Notes: generated from the letters alone by a model not told the origin. Positions 34,331 to 45,502 are shown, numbered from the stretch's first letter. The stretch: DNA of 64,000 nucleotides from Puccinia triticina (GCF_026914185.1 NC_070559.1:5811501-5875500), one strand, 5' to 3'. A program made the numbers and translations.

Positions 34331-34621
34331 GTGCCAAAAGCGAGCAAAAACTTGATGAGGATGTTGGCGAGTTGGTCTGCGGGAGGGATCCAGGCGAGGA
34401 CGGCGAGTCCGGCGCGAATAGTGGGATGGTTGGCTATTCTCAACAGGATAGTCACGCCGGCATGGACGTGTGTGCCGACGGGGTTGCTGTCGCAGTTGAG
34501 CCGGATGGTGAGGCTGGCGCCGAGCAGGGATTTGAGCAGGTCGCGGATTCAGAGGGCCTGTTTGATCGTCTCGTCCACCGCCATCATCTCTGCATCAAAC
34601 ACCAACAGTGGATGGCCACAA
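34331..34621 (-). pseudogene. Copia RNase H C-terminal remnant
   Basis: Minus-strand frame with AEMMAVDETIKQAL, a TGA at 34549-34551, then IRDLLKSLLGAS, LNCDSNPV and WIPPADQLANILIKFL. This is the D..LxCDSxPV..WIPTxxQLADILTK end of a copia RNase H, from a different family than the element at 28138. The rest of that element is gone. Stop context CTC-TGA-ATC fits a former CGA. Confidence 0.7.
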
Positions 34622-34968
34622 TTGGGTATGTACATAAATGGGAATGTGAAATAGCATTTGACATTGTTTGATGTTAGTCCTGGATAGTTGACATTTTTTT
34701 TTTCTCGAGGCAACTTATGGATTTGCATAGAGATGCTGTTTTAAGGAGCTCAGGTTGGCTTTTGCAGTCCACCATCTTCAACAAGGTATTCTGAGCAAAG
34801 CAGGAGGAGCTATGTTGATTTTAGTGCATCAAAAATTAGGAAAGATCCACAGCTTTCAGATTATCAAAAAATATTGATGGGTTCAGGGCAGGTTGCAGAG
34901 CTATAGCAACATGTGTGGGGCATGGTGGTTTTGGGCATTGCTCTCAGTCCTAAATCACCGATACCGCA

Positions 34969-35014
34969 TAAGTCCCTCCGGTGGAGGCGCTTCGCGCCTC
35001 CACCTTTGGACTTA
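34969..35014. repeat. Short hairpin element of the AAGTCCCTCC family
   Basis: TAAGTCCCTCCGGTGGAGGC pairs imperfectly with the right arm ending TTTGGACTTA around a TTCG loop. Right flank GTTAAG as at 17204-17249. A more degenerate relative may lie at about 35093-35152. Confidence 0.65.
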
Positions 35015-35639
35015 GTTAAGTTTGTGGGCGGTCGCTGGCTTGTGTAGCAGGGCTAGTGTTCAAAATTGATTTTCAAACCATGTACACCCTAGCTTAACAA
35101 AGCCACTCGAACAGAGGTCCGGGGGACCCGCGCGGAGCGCTCTCCTTAGGAGAGGCTTACTCGCTATCCCTCAATTTTGGCAGGAGCAGAAGGGATATTC
35201 AGTGCAAAAAATAAAAAATACAGACCTATAAATTGTAATAAAAACAATAAAAGAAAACTGAATAGACAGTCTTGTAGCCTTGATAAATGCGCAAATTTTG
35301 ACACCCGTTCCAGCCTCTCAATCCAAAGACTGCACTCCCTAGTGGCAAAAGTGTCCAGGAATCTGGTCAAGGCAGCAAAACAAAATTCCAAACCATGTCT
35401 TAAGTTTGGAAGATCCATGTGTGGATCCGCATTTGGCCAGAGGGAAGCACAGTGTTGATCTTAGGGACCAATTATAAACAATTATTGAGATTTTATTCAA
35501 AAAAAATTCAAACTCATTCGGAACTTTTTCTAACTAACTTTTTCTTATGTACATTTTCAAAAATAGCCCAAATGACCTGAGGTCATTTGGGGCCGAAAAT
35601 TTTCAAAATTTTGTTATCCAAACAGATTACAGGTGTACA

Positions 35640-35797
35640 GCGCATGTAGCGGACACTGTACAGTGCCCAGAAGAAAGTTTTCATGAAATTTCTTTTGACA
35701 AGAACACACACAAACCATGCCTGCTAATTTCTGATTTATTAGGAGGATGGACAGAAAGGTTCCAAAAGAATGAATATAAGTAATGTTTTTCAAAAAA
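35640..35797 (+). repeat. Dispersed repeat R3, copy a
   Basis: The stretch with CAGTGCCCAGAAGAAAG to GAATATAAGTAATGTTTTT recurs in reverse at about 54700-54850 with few changes. It can be read as protein (CPEESFHEISFDKN...CLLISDLLGG) in both copies, but the changes are too few to judge coding constraint. Confidence 0.65.
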
Positions 35798-36212
35798 ATA
35801 AGTGCATACTAGCTGAATTTTTTTTTCATTAAATGATAATTTTGGAAAATCTTTTTATAATACTATTCCAAAAAAATCATGAATAATCAGAATCAATAGA
35901 CTGACATGTGACTTGAATGATAATAAATGAAAAAAATGAATCCCAAAATCCATCCTAAATTTTAGTTGGCAGTGAAAACACCCCAGACACTGTTTTTTTG
36001 TTACCTGCAGGGCAAATTTGCAATTTTTGAGGTACTTTCCCTGCCCACAAAAATTTAGGATGGATTTTGGGATTCATTTTTTTCATTTATTATCATTCAA
36101 GTCACATGTCAGTCTATTGATTCTGATTATTGATGATTTTTTTGGAATAGTATTAAAGATTTTCCAAAATTATCATTTAATGAAAAAATATTTTCAGCTA
36201 GTATGCACTTAT
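35798..36212. repeat. Long foldback repeat, arms about 167 bp
   Basis: The left arm 35798-35963 starts ATAAGTGCATACTAGCTGAA and is the near-exact reverse complement of 36050-36212. A spacer of about 85 bp lies between. No coding sequence, no clear target duplication. It sits directly between repeat R3a and repeat R2b. Confidence 0.85.
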
Positions 36213-36545
36213 CCAAGTTTATTAAAGACAGAGAAACACAGAAACAAAGATCAAAGGTTCCCCCTACAAATTAACCAAATTACAAAAAAAAAAATGCAAG
36301 GGTTCCCCCTTTCAAAAAAAAAACAAATCACAAAAACAAGCCTTCTTAAAACAAATCCAAACACCACAAACTGGACCCACTATCCATCCCTGTCTATCAG
36401 GGTTTAAAATAGTGGGTGGATGGCCCCCAGCGCGCCGCATTGAAGGCATTATGCAAAGGGGGGCCACCGAGTAGAGCCCCTCAGACTGTGCAAGTGCAAC
36501 AGCGGAGGGGGTTGAGGATGAACCGCACGCTGGAATTACAGCGGC
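36213..36545 (+). repeat. Dispersed repeat R2, copy b
   Basis: Same family as 18190-18560 (reverse) and 55485-55895: TATTAAAG end, AAGGTTCCCCCTAC-type stretch, CCATCCCTGTCTATCAGGG core, AACAGCGGA and GGAATTACAG end. It forms part of the upstream region of the coiled-coil gene. Confidence 0.65.
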
Positions 36546-36771
36546 AGAGGACACCCTGGGGGACACAAAGATGCAATCGAACTCCCTCTTTTATAGAAAA
36601 TTCAGCACCACCTGGCACAGCCCTCAATATCCACCAGACTCGACTGGCACATACATCCTGGACAACCACACCACCGCCACGCCCCTTCCGTACCTCTGAC
36701 CTGTGTGGCGAGCGCTTATTTCTCGGCCAACCACCCCCTTGCCAAGACAACCGCCAGGACCTACGAAGTAA

Positions 36772-38911
36772 CGGTTGCCAACCTCCGCCCCAGGAATCCC
36801 CTCGCTTGTCGTGCTCCCTGTCAACCATCGACAGGCCCCGCTCCTCCTTGCATCCACATTTGTCTCCGCCTCCGCAAAACCCGCCACCATCTACCTCAAC
36901 CTCGCTCCATGGAAACGACAAGAGCCGGCGTCAATCATCCAGGACGAGATCGACAAAGAGACCCACAGCCGAGAATCCAACGCGACCAGTCCGACTTCTA
37001 ACCTCCAGTTCATGGAACACAGAATTGAAGAGTTGGAAGAGCTCGTCAAGATACTGGAGGACGAACGAGACATGTCAGAGTTGGTACGAAAGTGTTTGTT
37101 GGGTTGGGTTGATGACGAAGGGGTGAAGAGAGCAACCAACGAATGCTATTACAAGATCTCCTGGCAGCACGGTCGACGTTGGCCGAGAAAGAGCAGGAAA
37201 TCATCACCTTGAATGCCCATCTCAGCGCTGTTTCCCAGCCATCGCGGCCCGTGACAAAACGTGGACGGGAGAAAGCGGGTGAGAAGAATCCGCCAGAGGA
37301 GCAGGAGGAGTGGGGGGAAGAGCGGGATGGGGATGAGGATGTGGACAATCCTGCCAGGCTGATTACTTCCGATTCCTGGGTCTCCATCGGCGCGGTCGCC
37401 AAAAAGCTCAGCCGGGGCCGCCAAGCAAAGGGCGCCAAGACCGCCTCGACTACGCGTGATACTGGGGTTGGACCATCTTCCAAGAGTGCGACCCCAGTCA
37501 TCCAACCACCGGAGGAAGAGGTCGTCGGACAGCCAGAAGTAGAAGCTTCCGAACAACCTGCTCACACGTCGCCGAAGAAAAGGGCTGGAAAGGAGAAAGC
37601 CAAACAACCGAGTTCAGAGGACGAGGATGTCGGCTCTCCTGTAGCCACTGATCGTCGGGAGCCGAGTGTCGAGAAGAACGTCGACGAGCAGCCGGCGAAG
37701 AAGTCTAGACCGGCGAGAGGCAAGGCCGCCAAAAAGACCGCCAAAGCCGCTGTGCGCAAGAACAATGACGAGGATACCCATCAAGAAGTGGAGGAGGAGG
37801 AGAGTAATGAGCACGCGGCTGTGGTGGCCAAACCCCGTGGAGCAAAGAAGCCCGTCGTCGCCGTTCCTCGTGCACGTCGGAAACCGACCACAAAGGCCCG
37901 GGTGGCGGAACCACCAGGTGAGAAAGATCCGGCCGACGAGTCGGATCTGATCGTTACTACCAATGAGGAGGAGGAGGATGGGGATCACGGCGACTCTGCG
38001 ATTCTGGCTATTGCGGACCAGGAGGAGAACGACGATGAGGAGGAGGAGGATGCGTCTCGAGCAGGCGAGGAAGAAGAGGAGGTCGAGTCGGCCGCGCCCG
38101 GGGCTAAGAAAGGCAGACGCCCAGCAGCCCCCGCTCCGCCGCCCCGCTCGCCGTCCCCATCCGGCTCCATCCTCACCCCGCCCTCGCCCTCGCCCGCGCC
38201 GGGAAAAAAGAAGACCGCCAAGCCGGCCGCCCCGGACAGCCCTCAGCCGGCCGCCAAGAAGAAGACGAAGGGCGCAGAGAAGAAGAAGACCAAGGCCAAG
38301 GCCAAGGGCGCAAAGAGTGCGCCGCCTCCCCATATCGCCCCCGATCACGACGCGCGGGAGGGAGAAGATAAGGGCCGCGAGGTCGATGCGGGTCGGGTTG
38401 TCGGTGGGAAGGGCACGAAACGCAAGAGCGGCGCCGCTGCTGACGACCACGACGAAGAGGCCGACGAGGGCCCCGGCGCGCGTGTGGCTGACGGTCCTGG
38501 GGACGACGACGACGACGAGCAGCGCGCGTTGCAAGAAACTCTCAACAAGAAAAAGTAGGCCTAGGTTCCCCCTTTCGTTGTTGTGTGGGTGATCGTGGGC
38601 TGATTGTCTTGCAGGCGGAAGATCTTCCATTCCAAGAAGCCGGCGTTGGCCTGGGCCAGTCATCGGGGCGAAGAGGTACGTCGTCTTCTGCGGGCCGATC
38701 AGAGCCGGATCCACCCACTCACCCTGCTTCTCTCACTCTGTGTTTTTTTTCTTTGTCTTTTTCTTGCGGGGGGGATGGTGCAAAGAATAACATGCTCGGG
38801 CTCCCCCCGGAACTCAGCCCGATCAAGAAACCTGCGCCCCGGGCCGGCGCGGGCAAGAAACGCGGGCCCGGTAAGGCCGGCAATATCCTCCCGCTCTCGC
38901 TCTTGAAATGA
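36772..38911 (+). CDS. Coiled-coil, Lys/Glu-rich protein, probably nuclear; four or more exons
   Basis: Exons: ...-37083, 37131-38554, 38615-38675 and 38786-38911 (TGA at 38909-38911). Introns of 47, 60 and 110 bp are GT-AG and phases agree. From the first in-frame ATG at 37012 the protein would be 560 aa; the frame is open back to 36772, so the true start may be earlier or in another exon. Order: a short coiled coil across the first intron (MEHRIEELEELVKILEDERD, then LAEKEQEIITLNAHL), a long disordered tract with alternating acidic and Lys/Ala/Pro blocks and NLS-like KKRKIF, and a conserved-looking end (NNMLGLPPELSPIKK). GC content is higher than in the neighbours. I do not recognise the family; a chromatin or spindle-associated role is only a guess. 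It looks intact. Confidence 0.7.
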
Positions 38912-40168
38912 CCCTCCCCATCCCTTCTTCTCAATTTGTGTTTGTTTATGTGTCGAGGGTTTCTGAAATCGTCGTCGTCGCACACTCGATATTTGCGTTT
39001 AATGCCGCTTTGTATATGCTTGACTTCTTTATCAAACATGCCCGATGATCTTCCTCCTTTATGTTCCTCTGTCCCGCATCTTTCCAATTGATACAGAGCC
39101 CATCCATCTCTTTCTCTCTCTTTCTTTCTTGTGTGAGCTCTTCTTCTTTGGGCCGTCATTGCTGGCCCTGTTTCCGTGCCAAGCGATCGTGACCTTGGTG
39201 AGGGACCCCTCTGTGTATCCCGGATGTGTGCTTTCTTTTGTTGTTTTACACTCTTTTTTTTCCGAGGGCGGTTTGATGCTAGACATACATGCAGTACTAT
39301 TACTCTTTGTGTAAGCATGACCCGATGCCCGACTGAACGGTAGTAGTGCCCCCAATTACTTCTTTGGTCCCTTGGCCATCGAGGTTCAAGGTTCTCTCAC
39401 TATTAGGGCCACGACTTGCCTGTTTTCAACGGGTTTTTTACGTTTGTCAAATCATTACACATTGCAGTGAAAGGTTTTGTTTGCGGTGAAAAGCTTTAGG
39501 TGGTGTTTGGCATTGTCATGGGGGGGTTCACAATTTGAGGCATTTAAATTGTAAAATTTTGGTAAAATGCACAGCAGCAAATGGTACTGAGCAATCAGTC
39601 TGGATGATCAAATCTTTAAAAAAATGTTCATAAACACCTTAAAATCAGTCCTAAATAGGATAAAATTTTGTAAGTAAGCTGTCATAAAGCTTGACAGTTT
39701 ACTTCCAAATCATCAGGCCAAAAAAACTATTTTGCATGATGTAAAGGGACATGCCGCGATTACTTATTTGCGTAATAATGACACTGCCAAACCTTGCCAA
39801 ACACAGCCTTTTATCTTGGATAGTTCAGAAACAAACACAACAGTCTAGAAAAGGAGCCGATTTTACATGCTCATCATCAACAGAAAGACCAAGTACACAG
39901 TGCACGTTCGACTTGAGAGTCTAGAATTTGATGATTCAAAGACCAGAGAAGAAGAGCCCAAAGAAGATGAGCAGATCTTGGTTGGACTGATTATGGTGTT
40001 CAAAATTGCATAAGATTTTTTTACATAAAATCATAAACTGCAATTTTGGCTGGGAGATGTCACTTTAAGTTTTATGCACGCTGACATCTCCCAGCTAAAA
40101 ATTGGCTTTATGATTTTATGTAAACCGTGACATATGCAATTTTGAACACTGTAGATGACCGGCCCCGT
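38912..40168. other. Intergenic stretch with two candidate MITEs
   Basis: No gene. Contains an element-like unit at about 39499-39808 (GTGTTTGGCA near the left end, TGCCAAAC and GCCAAACACAGCC near the right; weak 3-bp duplication) and the foldback at 39997-40149. Confidence 0.5.
39997..40149. repeat. Foldback repeat, 153 bp
   Basis: GTGTTCAAAATTGCATA at the left end is matched by TATGCAATTTTGAACAC at the right end. Inner arms (TACATAAAATCATAAA and GGGAGATGTCA) also pair. Non-coding. Confidence 0.75.
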
Positions 40169-41068
40169 TGTAAGACTCAAAAGTGTTCCTGAGAACCTTT
40201 TGCTGAATGGAGAAGGGGATGATGGAGGTGCAAACTCTGCCCTTCTATGCTATCAGTCAACAAGACCCACCAAGCTATGCTTGGCAAGTTTTATTCAAGT
40301 GATAGGGTAGGTTGGCTCAAGATGAGTTGTTTGATTGACAAGGTATAGAGCTGATGATTTATATAAGGGTTGGTTATGATTGGTAAAGGTGAATATTGTG
40401 GTGGCTGTGATTGGTGAGTGATGAACTGAGGAGCTGACAACTGGGGAGGAGAGAGCTCCTTATATAGACAGAAGTGGAGCCCCAGAGGGCTTGTGGGTTA
40501 GGGTTTCAGCTGATCTGGACAACAGTGTGAGGGATTTTAGCTGGTGAGAGTAGATACAAATGATGTCATAATGTGTCAGGGGTACATAAATGATGTCATA
40601 AGCATGCAGTAGGGCTGCATGAAGGCTGCGTAAAGTGACAGTAGGCTGCATTAGTTGACAGGTGGATGCAGGGGGTGCATAAATGACGTCTGAACTGCAG
40701 GATCAGTGCGGGATGACATCATAATATGGAAATAGAAGAGTACTTGATACTATGTGATGACTATAGTCTGATGGGGAGATGTATGCTTGTATCCTGTGAT
40801 GTGTATAAGCATAATACTGTGATCCTTGACTTGAGGCTTGTGACAGGCTGGTGACTGGGTATGCTGAACGTGTGATGGGTGTCCATTGTCCAAGGGCGTG
40901 TAGGTTCCAATCCAGAGGGGCTCCAGTGACGCTTCCAGTTGTGACTAGGGGTAAAATTGGCCGTAGAATCCATTTCTGGGGTCCATTTGATGGTATCTTG
41001 AGGCCTAGTATGAGTAATTATGTGGCATAGAAAAAACTTTTTATTTTTCCACTTTTCCGTCTACCACA
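40169..41068 (-). repeat. Gypsy 3' LTR, 900 bp
   Basis: Coding-strand ends TGTGGTAG...GTCTTACA. Near-identical to 52319-53218 and to 11813-12714. Contains the CRE-like cluster and TATA box described for copy B. Confidence 0.95.
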
Positions 41069-42385
41069 TCCTCCCCCAACTTATTGTCTGTCCCCAGACA
41101 ATTTTGACGTGAAAAGTTCTATTTCTCCAACTTTTGAACCTGTGACGTGGGAACTTTACATGAGGAGTAGCTGAATCCTTGGAGGCTGGGTCATTTTGAC
41201 TTCTCTTGGGCAATGTGGCATGAGAGGGTCCGCAGGGTGAAAATTGGCCAAAAATTTGATTTTTGTCAATTTTGGGATTTTTCTTGACGAGAACTTCTTG
41301 TCAGTTCTGGGAGTCAAAGTGCTGCGCGCAGTCTGCAGTCCGCAGTTGCGCAGTTGCGCAGTGGTGCTGCCTGTGCTGTGGTGGCGGCCGCAGCTGTTGC
41401 TCTAGCGCTTTAGGGTGCGTGCTGTCGAAGCCGCGGGCCTCGGGTGTCAAGTAGTGATTGGGGACTCGCACCCGCTTTTGATGGTTGACTGATCGGGCTT
41501 TGGGCCCGGGTACTTAGTGTTGGTCGTACCCGCCCAGCAGCTATCCCAATCCCGCGGGGTCGTCCAATGCGCCGTAGTCCTCTTGTCGGATTACGCGTAA
41601 TCCGACAAGAGGACTGCGGTGCTGCGAGTGTACAGGGCGGTTCGGGTCTTGAGTGTTCCCACCCCGCCACGGGGTATGTATATGTATATCGGCCCTACCC
41701 CTTGGGGGGGGTATTGATATATCGACTCGACCTCTGCCAGCAGCTGCTTCTCAATCCAACTTCGCCGATCTTCCGGCTCCTTTGACTACGTCACCAGTGC
41801 CGCTGTCAACCTCAGGCGAACGCAAGGCCTCGACCGTGTTATTCCCAAGCCAGACAGACTGAACTCTGCTGGCGGGCAGAGTCCATTGTTTGTGGTGAGT
41901 TTTCTTTCCTCCTTTCTTAATAGCTAAGTAGCTATTACGTTGGCCAATGTCGTTATGCAGCTGTCAGATTGATTGCAGCTAACACTCGCGCCACCGTCTT
42001 TTTTGACAGGTCTCCGCGATTTTTTCTTTTTTTTTTTTTGGTTGGAGGTCTGTAGCCGACCAGGTATGTACATTCAATCCAAAATGTGTGTAGTAATTGG
42101 CCGTAAGGCGGCGAGCACTGAGATGTCACTTGTTGCCGGTTGTTTAGGTGGCCGGCCAGCCGATGATGCTCAGCCGTGGGTCCGTACACCTAAAGTCCCG
42201 GGGAGAGAGATGGCCCCGCACTCCGTTCTACTCGACTTTATGTGGGATCGGTAATCGGTCAAGCCAAACAATACCTCCTCTAGTCGTGTACGGGTCCCAG
42301 TTTCCGTTCAGAGGCCGCTTGTGGGGCAAAAGTTCCATTGCCGTTCCCTCAAGTGCCAGAGGCCCCCCACAGGATTTGAGGTGAG
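41069..42385. other. Upstream region of the antisense gene, with a 40-bp palindrome
   Basis: Non-coding by inspection. The part next to the LTR (to about 41310) is nearly identical in copy B; beyond that it diverges. Several possible splice sites occur (for example GTGAGT at about 41893), so untranslated exons upstream of 42386 are possible. Confidence 0.45.
41576..41615. repeat. 40-bp perfect palindrome, no loop
   Basis: AGTCCTCTTGTCGGATTACG at 41576-41595 is the exact reverse complement of 41596-41615; the centre is ACGCGT. The matching region of copy B (about 11300-11430) lacks it. Confidence 0.92.
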
Positions 42386-42393
42386 TATAAAAA
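42386..42393 (+). promoter_or_regulatory. TATA box of the antisense gene
   Basis: TATAAAAA, 95 bases before the ATG at 42488, followed by a pyrimidine-rich leader (CCTCTTTCCCCTTCTC) such as often holds fungal transcription starts. Confidence 0.6.
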
Positions 42394-42487
42394 CCGAGTC
42401 CCTCTTTCCCCTTCTCTGTTTGTCATCCACCTCATCGCTTCCTCATCCATTTTACTGTAGAGCAGTGTGTTGACTTCTTTTACCGTT

Positions 42488-44083
42488 ATGTCCCACCGAC
42501 CTTACTATAGAACCTACTTTCCTCCTACCCCTTACCCTTTAAGAAACCACGGGGCCTCCGCTGGAGCTTCTGAGTGTGTGAGTAGATAATTTTATGTAGG
42601 GGCGCCGTTATTTTCCCCGTTGACGGGCTCTGCTTGTATTTAGCCAGGGTTGTCCATCCATAACCCCATCCTGATTGTGGATGGGCCGCTTTATCACGCC
42701 GAGTCCATCACACCGACCTGGATCCAGTGGACCCAGGCCCGTCTGGACGCTTTTAACAGGCCCAACAATGCTAGAAACCGGGCCGCTCGAGGTCCTGAAG
42801 CCCGCCCGTTTGTGGTTGATCCGGCCGCAGCGGCTAGAGTGGCTTCGGTAAGTATCCGACCGGGTTTTTATCTTTTTTTTTTTTAGGCCGCTGATCCTCT
42901 CCGATTATAGTTCACAGAGCCGGCTCGCCCGGATTCAGCGGTGAGAGCTCCTTCTCCGCCCCGAACCCCCCCAGGATTGGAGGGCTTGCACCCCCGATCC
43001 GAGGATCCTTTCGTGAGTTTCTGATTTGTCTCCCTCCTATTCTCACCTCGGGAATCTGATTAAGCGTTCTGTCCTCAAGCTTGTTTCGCCAGCTCGTCCA
43101 GGGTCAGCTTTTAGGACCCCGTCTCCGTCTCGGGTTCCCCCTGGATTTGTGGGGTTACATCCTCGCCTTCAGGCTGTTCCGACTCCTGAAGCCGTCGGGA
43201 ATCCACTGGCTTCACCGGTATTTTGACACCAGACCCCCAACTCGGGGCCTTTGCCGGGTTCTCCTGCATTCCCACCAGCGACCAACGCGGATAGCAACGT
43301 AAGTCTCTCTTCTCTCGCCGAATTTTTGTGATGCCCTGGCTGATCCGGTTTTGGATAGTTTTTGTCCTCCAACCGAGTCGTCCTGGATGACAGCTGGGTC
43401 CTCCCACCTGCTCTGTGTCCCAGCAACCTTACGTCGCCAGCTTCAGACTGCGAAATGTTGGGGCCCAATGCCGTAGTTGGCGCTTACAGGGACCCGGAAT
43501 CTACGGGTTCGGACGGCTCTTCGCGGGAAGCGCCTACTGAATCTGCGACCTCCTCAACGGGAGCCACTAGTTGCTTCAACGACTGGGGTTCCGGGGTAAT
43601 TTATTTTTTGATTCGTCCTTGAGTGTTTGATCAGGTTCTAATTGGTGGTCATTTCTCTTCTTTTAGGTTCCTGCCAACGTTGTCCAAAACCCGACCTGGA
43701 CTCCAATGCCTGAGGCCAACCGGCCTACTTCCTCCGACGCGGACGAGGTCACTGACTCTGATGGGGACGTCAGCATGACCAATTCTTATCGAGTTCCATC
43801 ACCTGACGTCCCTGGTGAGTATTGTCTTGCCGACTACCCCTTTTTAAAAGAGTCGCAAATCGCTCTTCTCCTTGATCAAGATGCTCCGGAGGACCCGGAC
43901 GCTGATCCGATTGATTCGGCGGCCTATCATCGACTCTACCAAACCTTTGCCTCCCTCTTTGTGAGATTCTGCCGCCGCTGTCAACCTTCCAGCAACGACA
44001 AGCGGATCCAACGCCTCTTCCTTTTCAGAGCCATGGCAGATGAATATCAATCCGCAATTCGACCGGACCTTCAAGATGACTGA
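42488..44083 (+). CDS. Six-exon gene antisense to the gypsy element (cargo protein, 422 codons)
   Basis: Exons 42488-42577, 42644-42847, 42911-43012, 43080-43298, 43359-43595 and 43667-44083. All five introns are GT-AG (66, 63, 67, 60, 71 bp) and all exons are whole codons (30, 68, 34, 73, 79, 139 with stop). The protein is Pro/Ser/Asp-rich. Exons 3 and 4 repeat one motif (PARPDSAVRAPSPPRTPPG and PARPGSAFRTPSPSRVPPG). The last exon is acidic (DSDGDVSM, PEDPDADP), then a helical, Arg-rich end (LYQTFASLFVRFCRRC). An in-frame TGA at 43224-43226 breaks exon 4; copy B has CGG there. No known family recognised. The gene lies between integrase and the 3' LTR and is transcribed against the element. 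Antisense extra ORFs at this place are known in some plant gypsy elements; a spliced one in a fungus is, as far as I know, unusual. Confidence 0.75.
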
Positions 44084-44763
44084 TTCTGTAAGTTGATCTT
44101 TTCTTTTTCCTTCTGGTCTAGTTCGTGATCCTAACGTGTTTTCTCCTTCTTTTTCCAGCCTGTCCTTTTTTCTTTTTTTCTTTTTTTTTTTTTTTTTCGT
44201 GACTCCTGGGGCAAAATTTCCACAAGAAAGCCAAAAAAATCGACATATACTTTAGAAAACCCCCCAAAAAAATGTAACCCCTGAAATGATTAGTTATTCT
44301 ATTCTATTTTATTTTATTATGATGTTATCTTTTGTTTATCCTTTAACAGAGAATTAATCCATCAGTCCCCCCTCCCCCAACTTCACAGGTTGTCCCCAAC
44401 CTTCCCTTTTGAGAGAGAGAGAACAAAAAAGAAAAGAGGTGAGAAAGAAAAGAGTGTTTGTTTGAAGTGAGTGAGGTCAACTGAATGAGTAAGTTGTTCT
44501 GTTTGTCTGTTTGATCAGTTGATGTGGTTTTTTTTTTTTTTTTTTTAAGGAAAGTTTTTGAGAAAAAGAATGTGAGTTCCTCCCCCAACTTAAAAAAAAT
44601 GACCAGTGTTTATCATTGAACAGTTTAGTCTCTTGTCCAGGAGAAAGACTTAGTTCGAAATAATGGATGCATTATCATCAGAGTTTGTGTTGGAGTTTGC
44701 CTCTTCATCATCAGACAATTCAGGTTGAGTGGGATCCTTGTCATGCTGAATATTGGCCAAGCT
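44084..44763. other. Spacer between the antisense gene and integrase
   Basis: The two genes converge here. The stretch has T-runs (about 44161-44198 and 44527-44546) and no coding sequence; it probably holds the 3' end of the antisense transcript. Confidence 0.45.
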
Positions 44764-45502
44764 TCATCCTCGTGGGTAAAACCGTTTAATATGTGAAGCT
44801 GCGTAAGCCCTCTTCAGTTCTACCCCGTCCAATTCCTCCAGAATGTAAGAACCCTTTGGTAACTGTTGCTTGATTCGAAAAGGCCCATTCCAGCGATTGG
44901 CAGAAAGCTTGCCCCATTGGTCTTCCAAACTCTTATTATAAATAAGCACTAATTTGCCTGGGTTTAAAGGTTTACGGAGCCTAGCCGCCATCCTTCGATC
45001 CCAGTATCTGACCGAAGAATTCCTAGTTTTCATTAACTTCTCGTGAGCTATTCCCAGGATCTCTTCTCGGCGTTCCAGCTGCATAGTTCTGGCTTCCAGA
45101 AGTTCCTCCGTTGTGCTGATTTCAGTCCAATCAATTCCCAGATAGGTGTCCATTTCTAAATCGACTGGAAGAACCGCCTTTTGGCCAAAGACTAATTTGT
45201 AGGGTGAGTACCCAGTCGTTCGCTTGGTTGAAATTCTATCAGCAAAGAGTACTAATGGAAGATACTCTTTCCATTTTCCTCCAGATTCACCACACATCTT
45301 GATTAAGGTGTCCTTGATTGGTCGGTGTCCTCTTTCAATCATTCCATTAGCTTCCGGATAATACGGAGTGGGTGGTTTGAAAGCCGCTCCAATCTTTTCC
45401 ACAGCTTTTAACTCATTCTTAAACTCAGGCCCATTATCTGCCGAGACTGTCTTGATTACGCCATAACGGTAGACCCATTCTTCCAAGAGAAATTTTCCAA
45501 TA
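44764..45502 (-). pseudogene. Gypsy integrase, catalytic core end and C-terminus
   Basis: The frame enters from the CACTA insertion at 45502 (IGKFLLEEWVYRYGVIKTV) and contains the second Asp (VSADNGPEFKNEL) and the Glu (PYYPEANGMIERGHRP) of the DDE triad, then a basic C-terminal region (LRKPLNPGKLVLIYNKS) like the GPY/F module. Ends at 44764. Intact apart from separation from its N-terminal half. Confidence 0.9.

Noticed and set aside
37963..38592. Arg/Pro-rich plus-strand frame overlapping the coiled-coil gene
   Set aside because: Another shadow frame of the same exon; the spliced model explains the sequence better.
37614..38714. Long minus-strand frame of 366 codons
   Set aside because: It is the shadow of the GC-rich Lys/Glu-coding exon of the plus-strand gene and gives a low-complexity Leu/Arg product.
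43218..43232. A 15-base intron (GT...CAG) that would remove the TGA in exon 4
   Set aside because: Too short to be spliced, and copy B reads through the same place as coding sequence.
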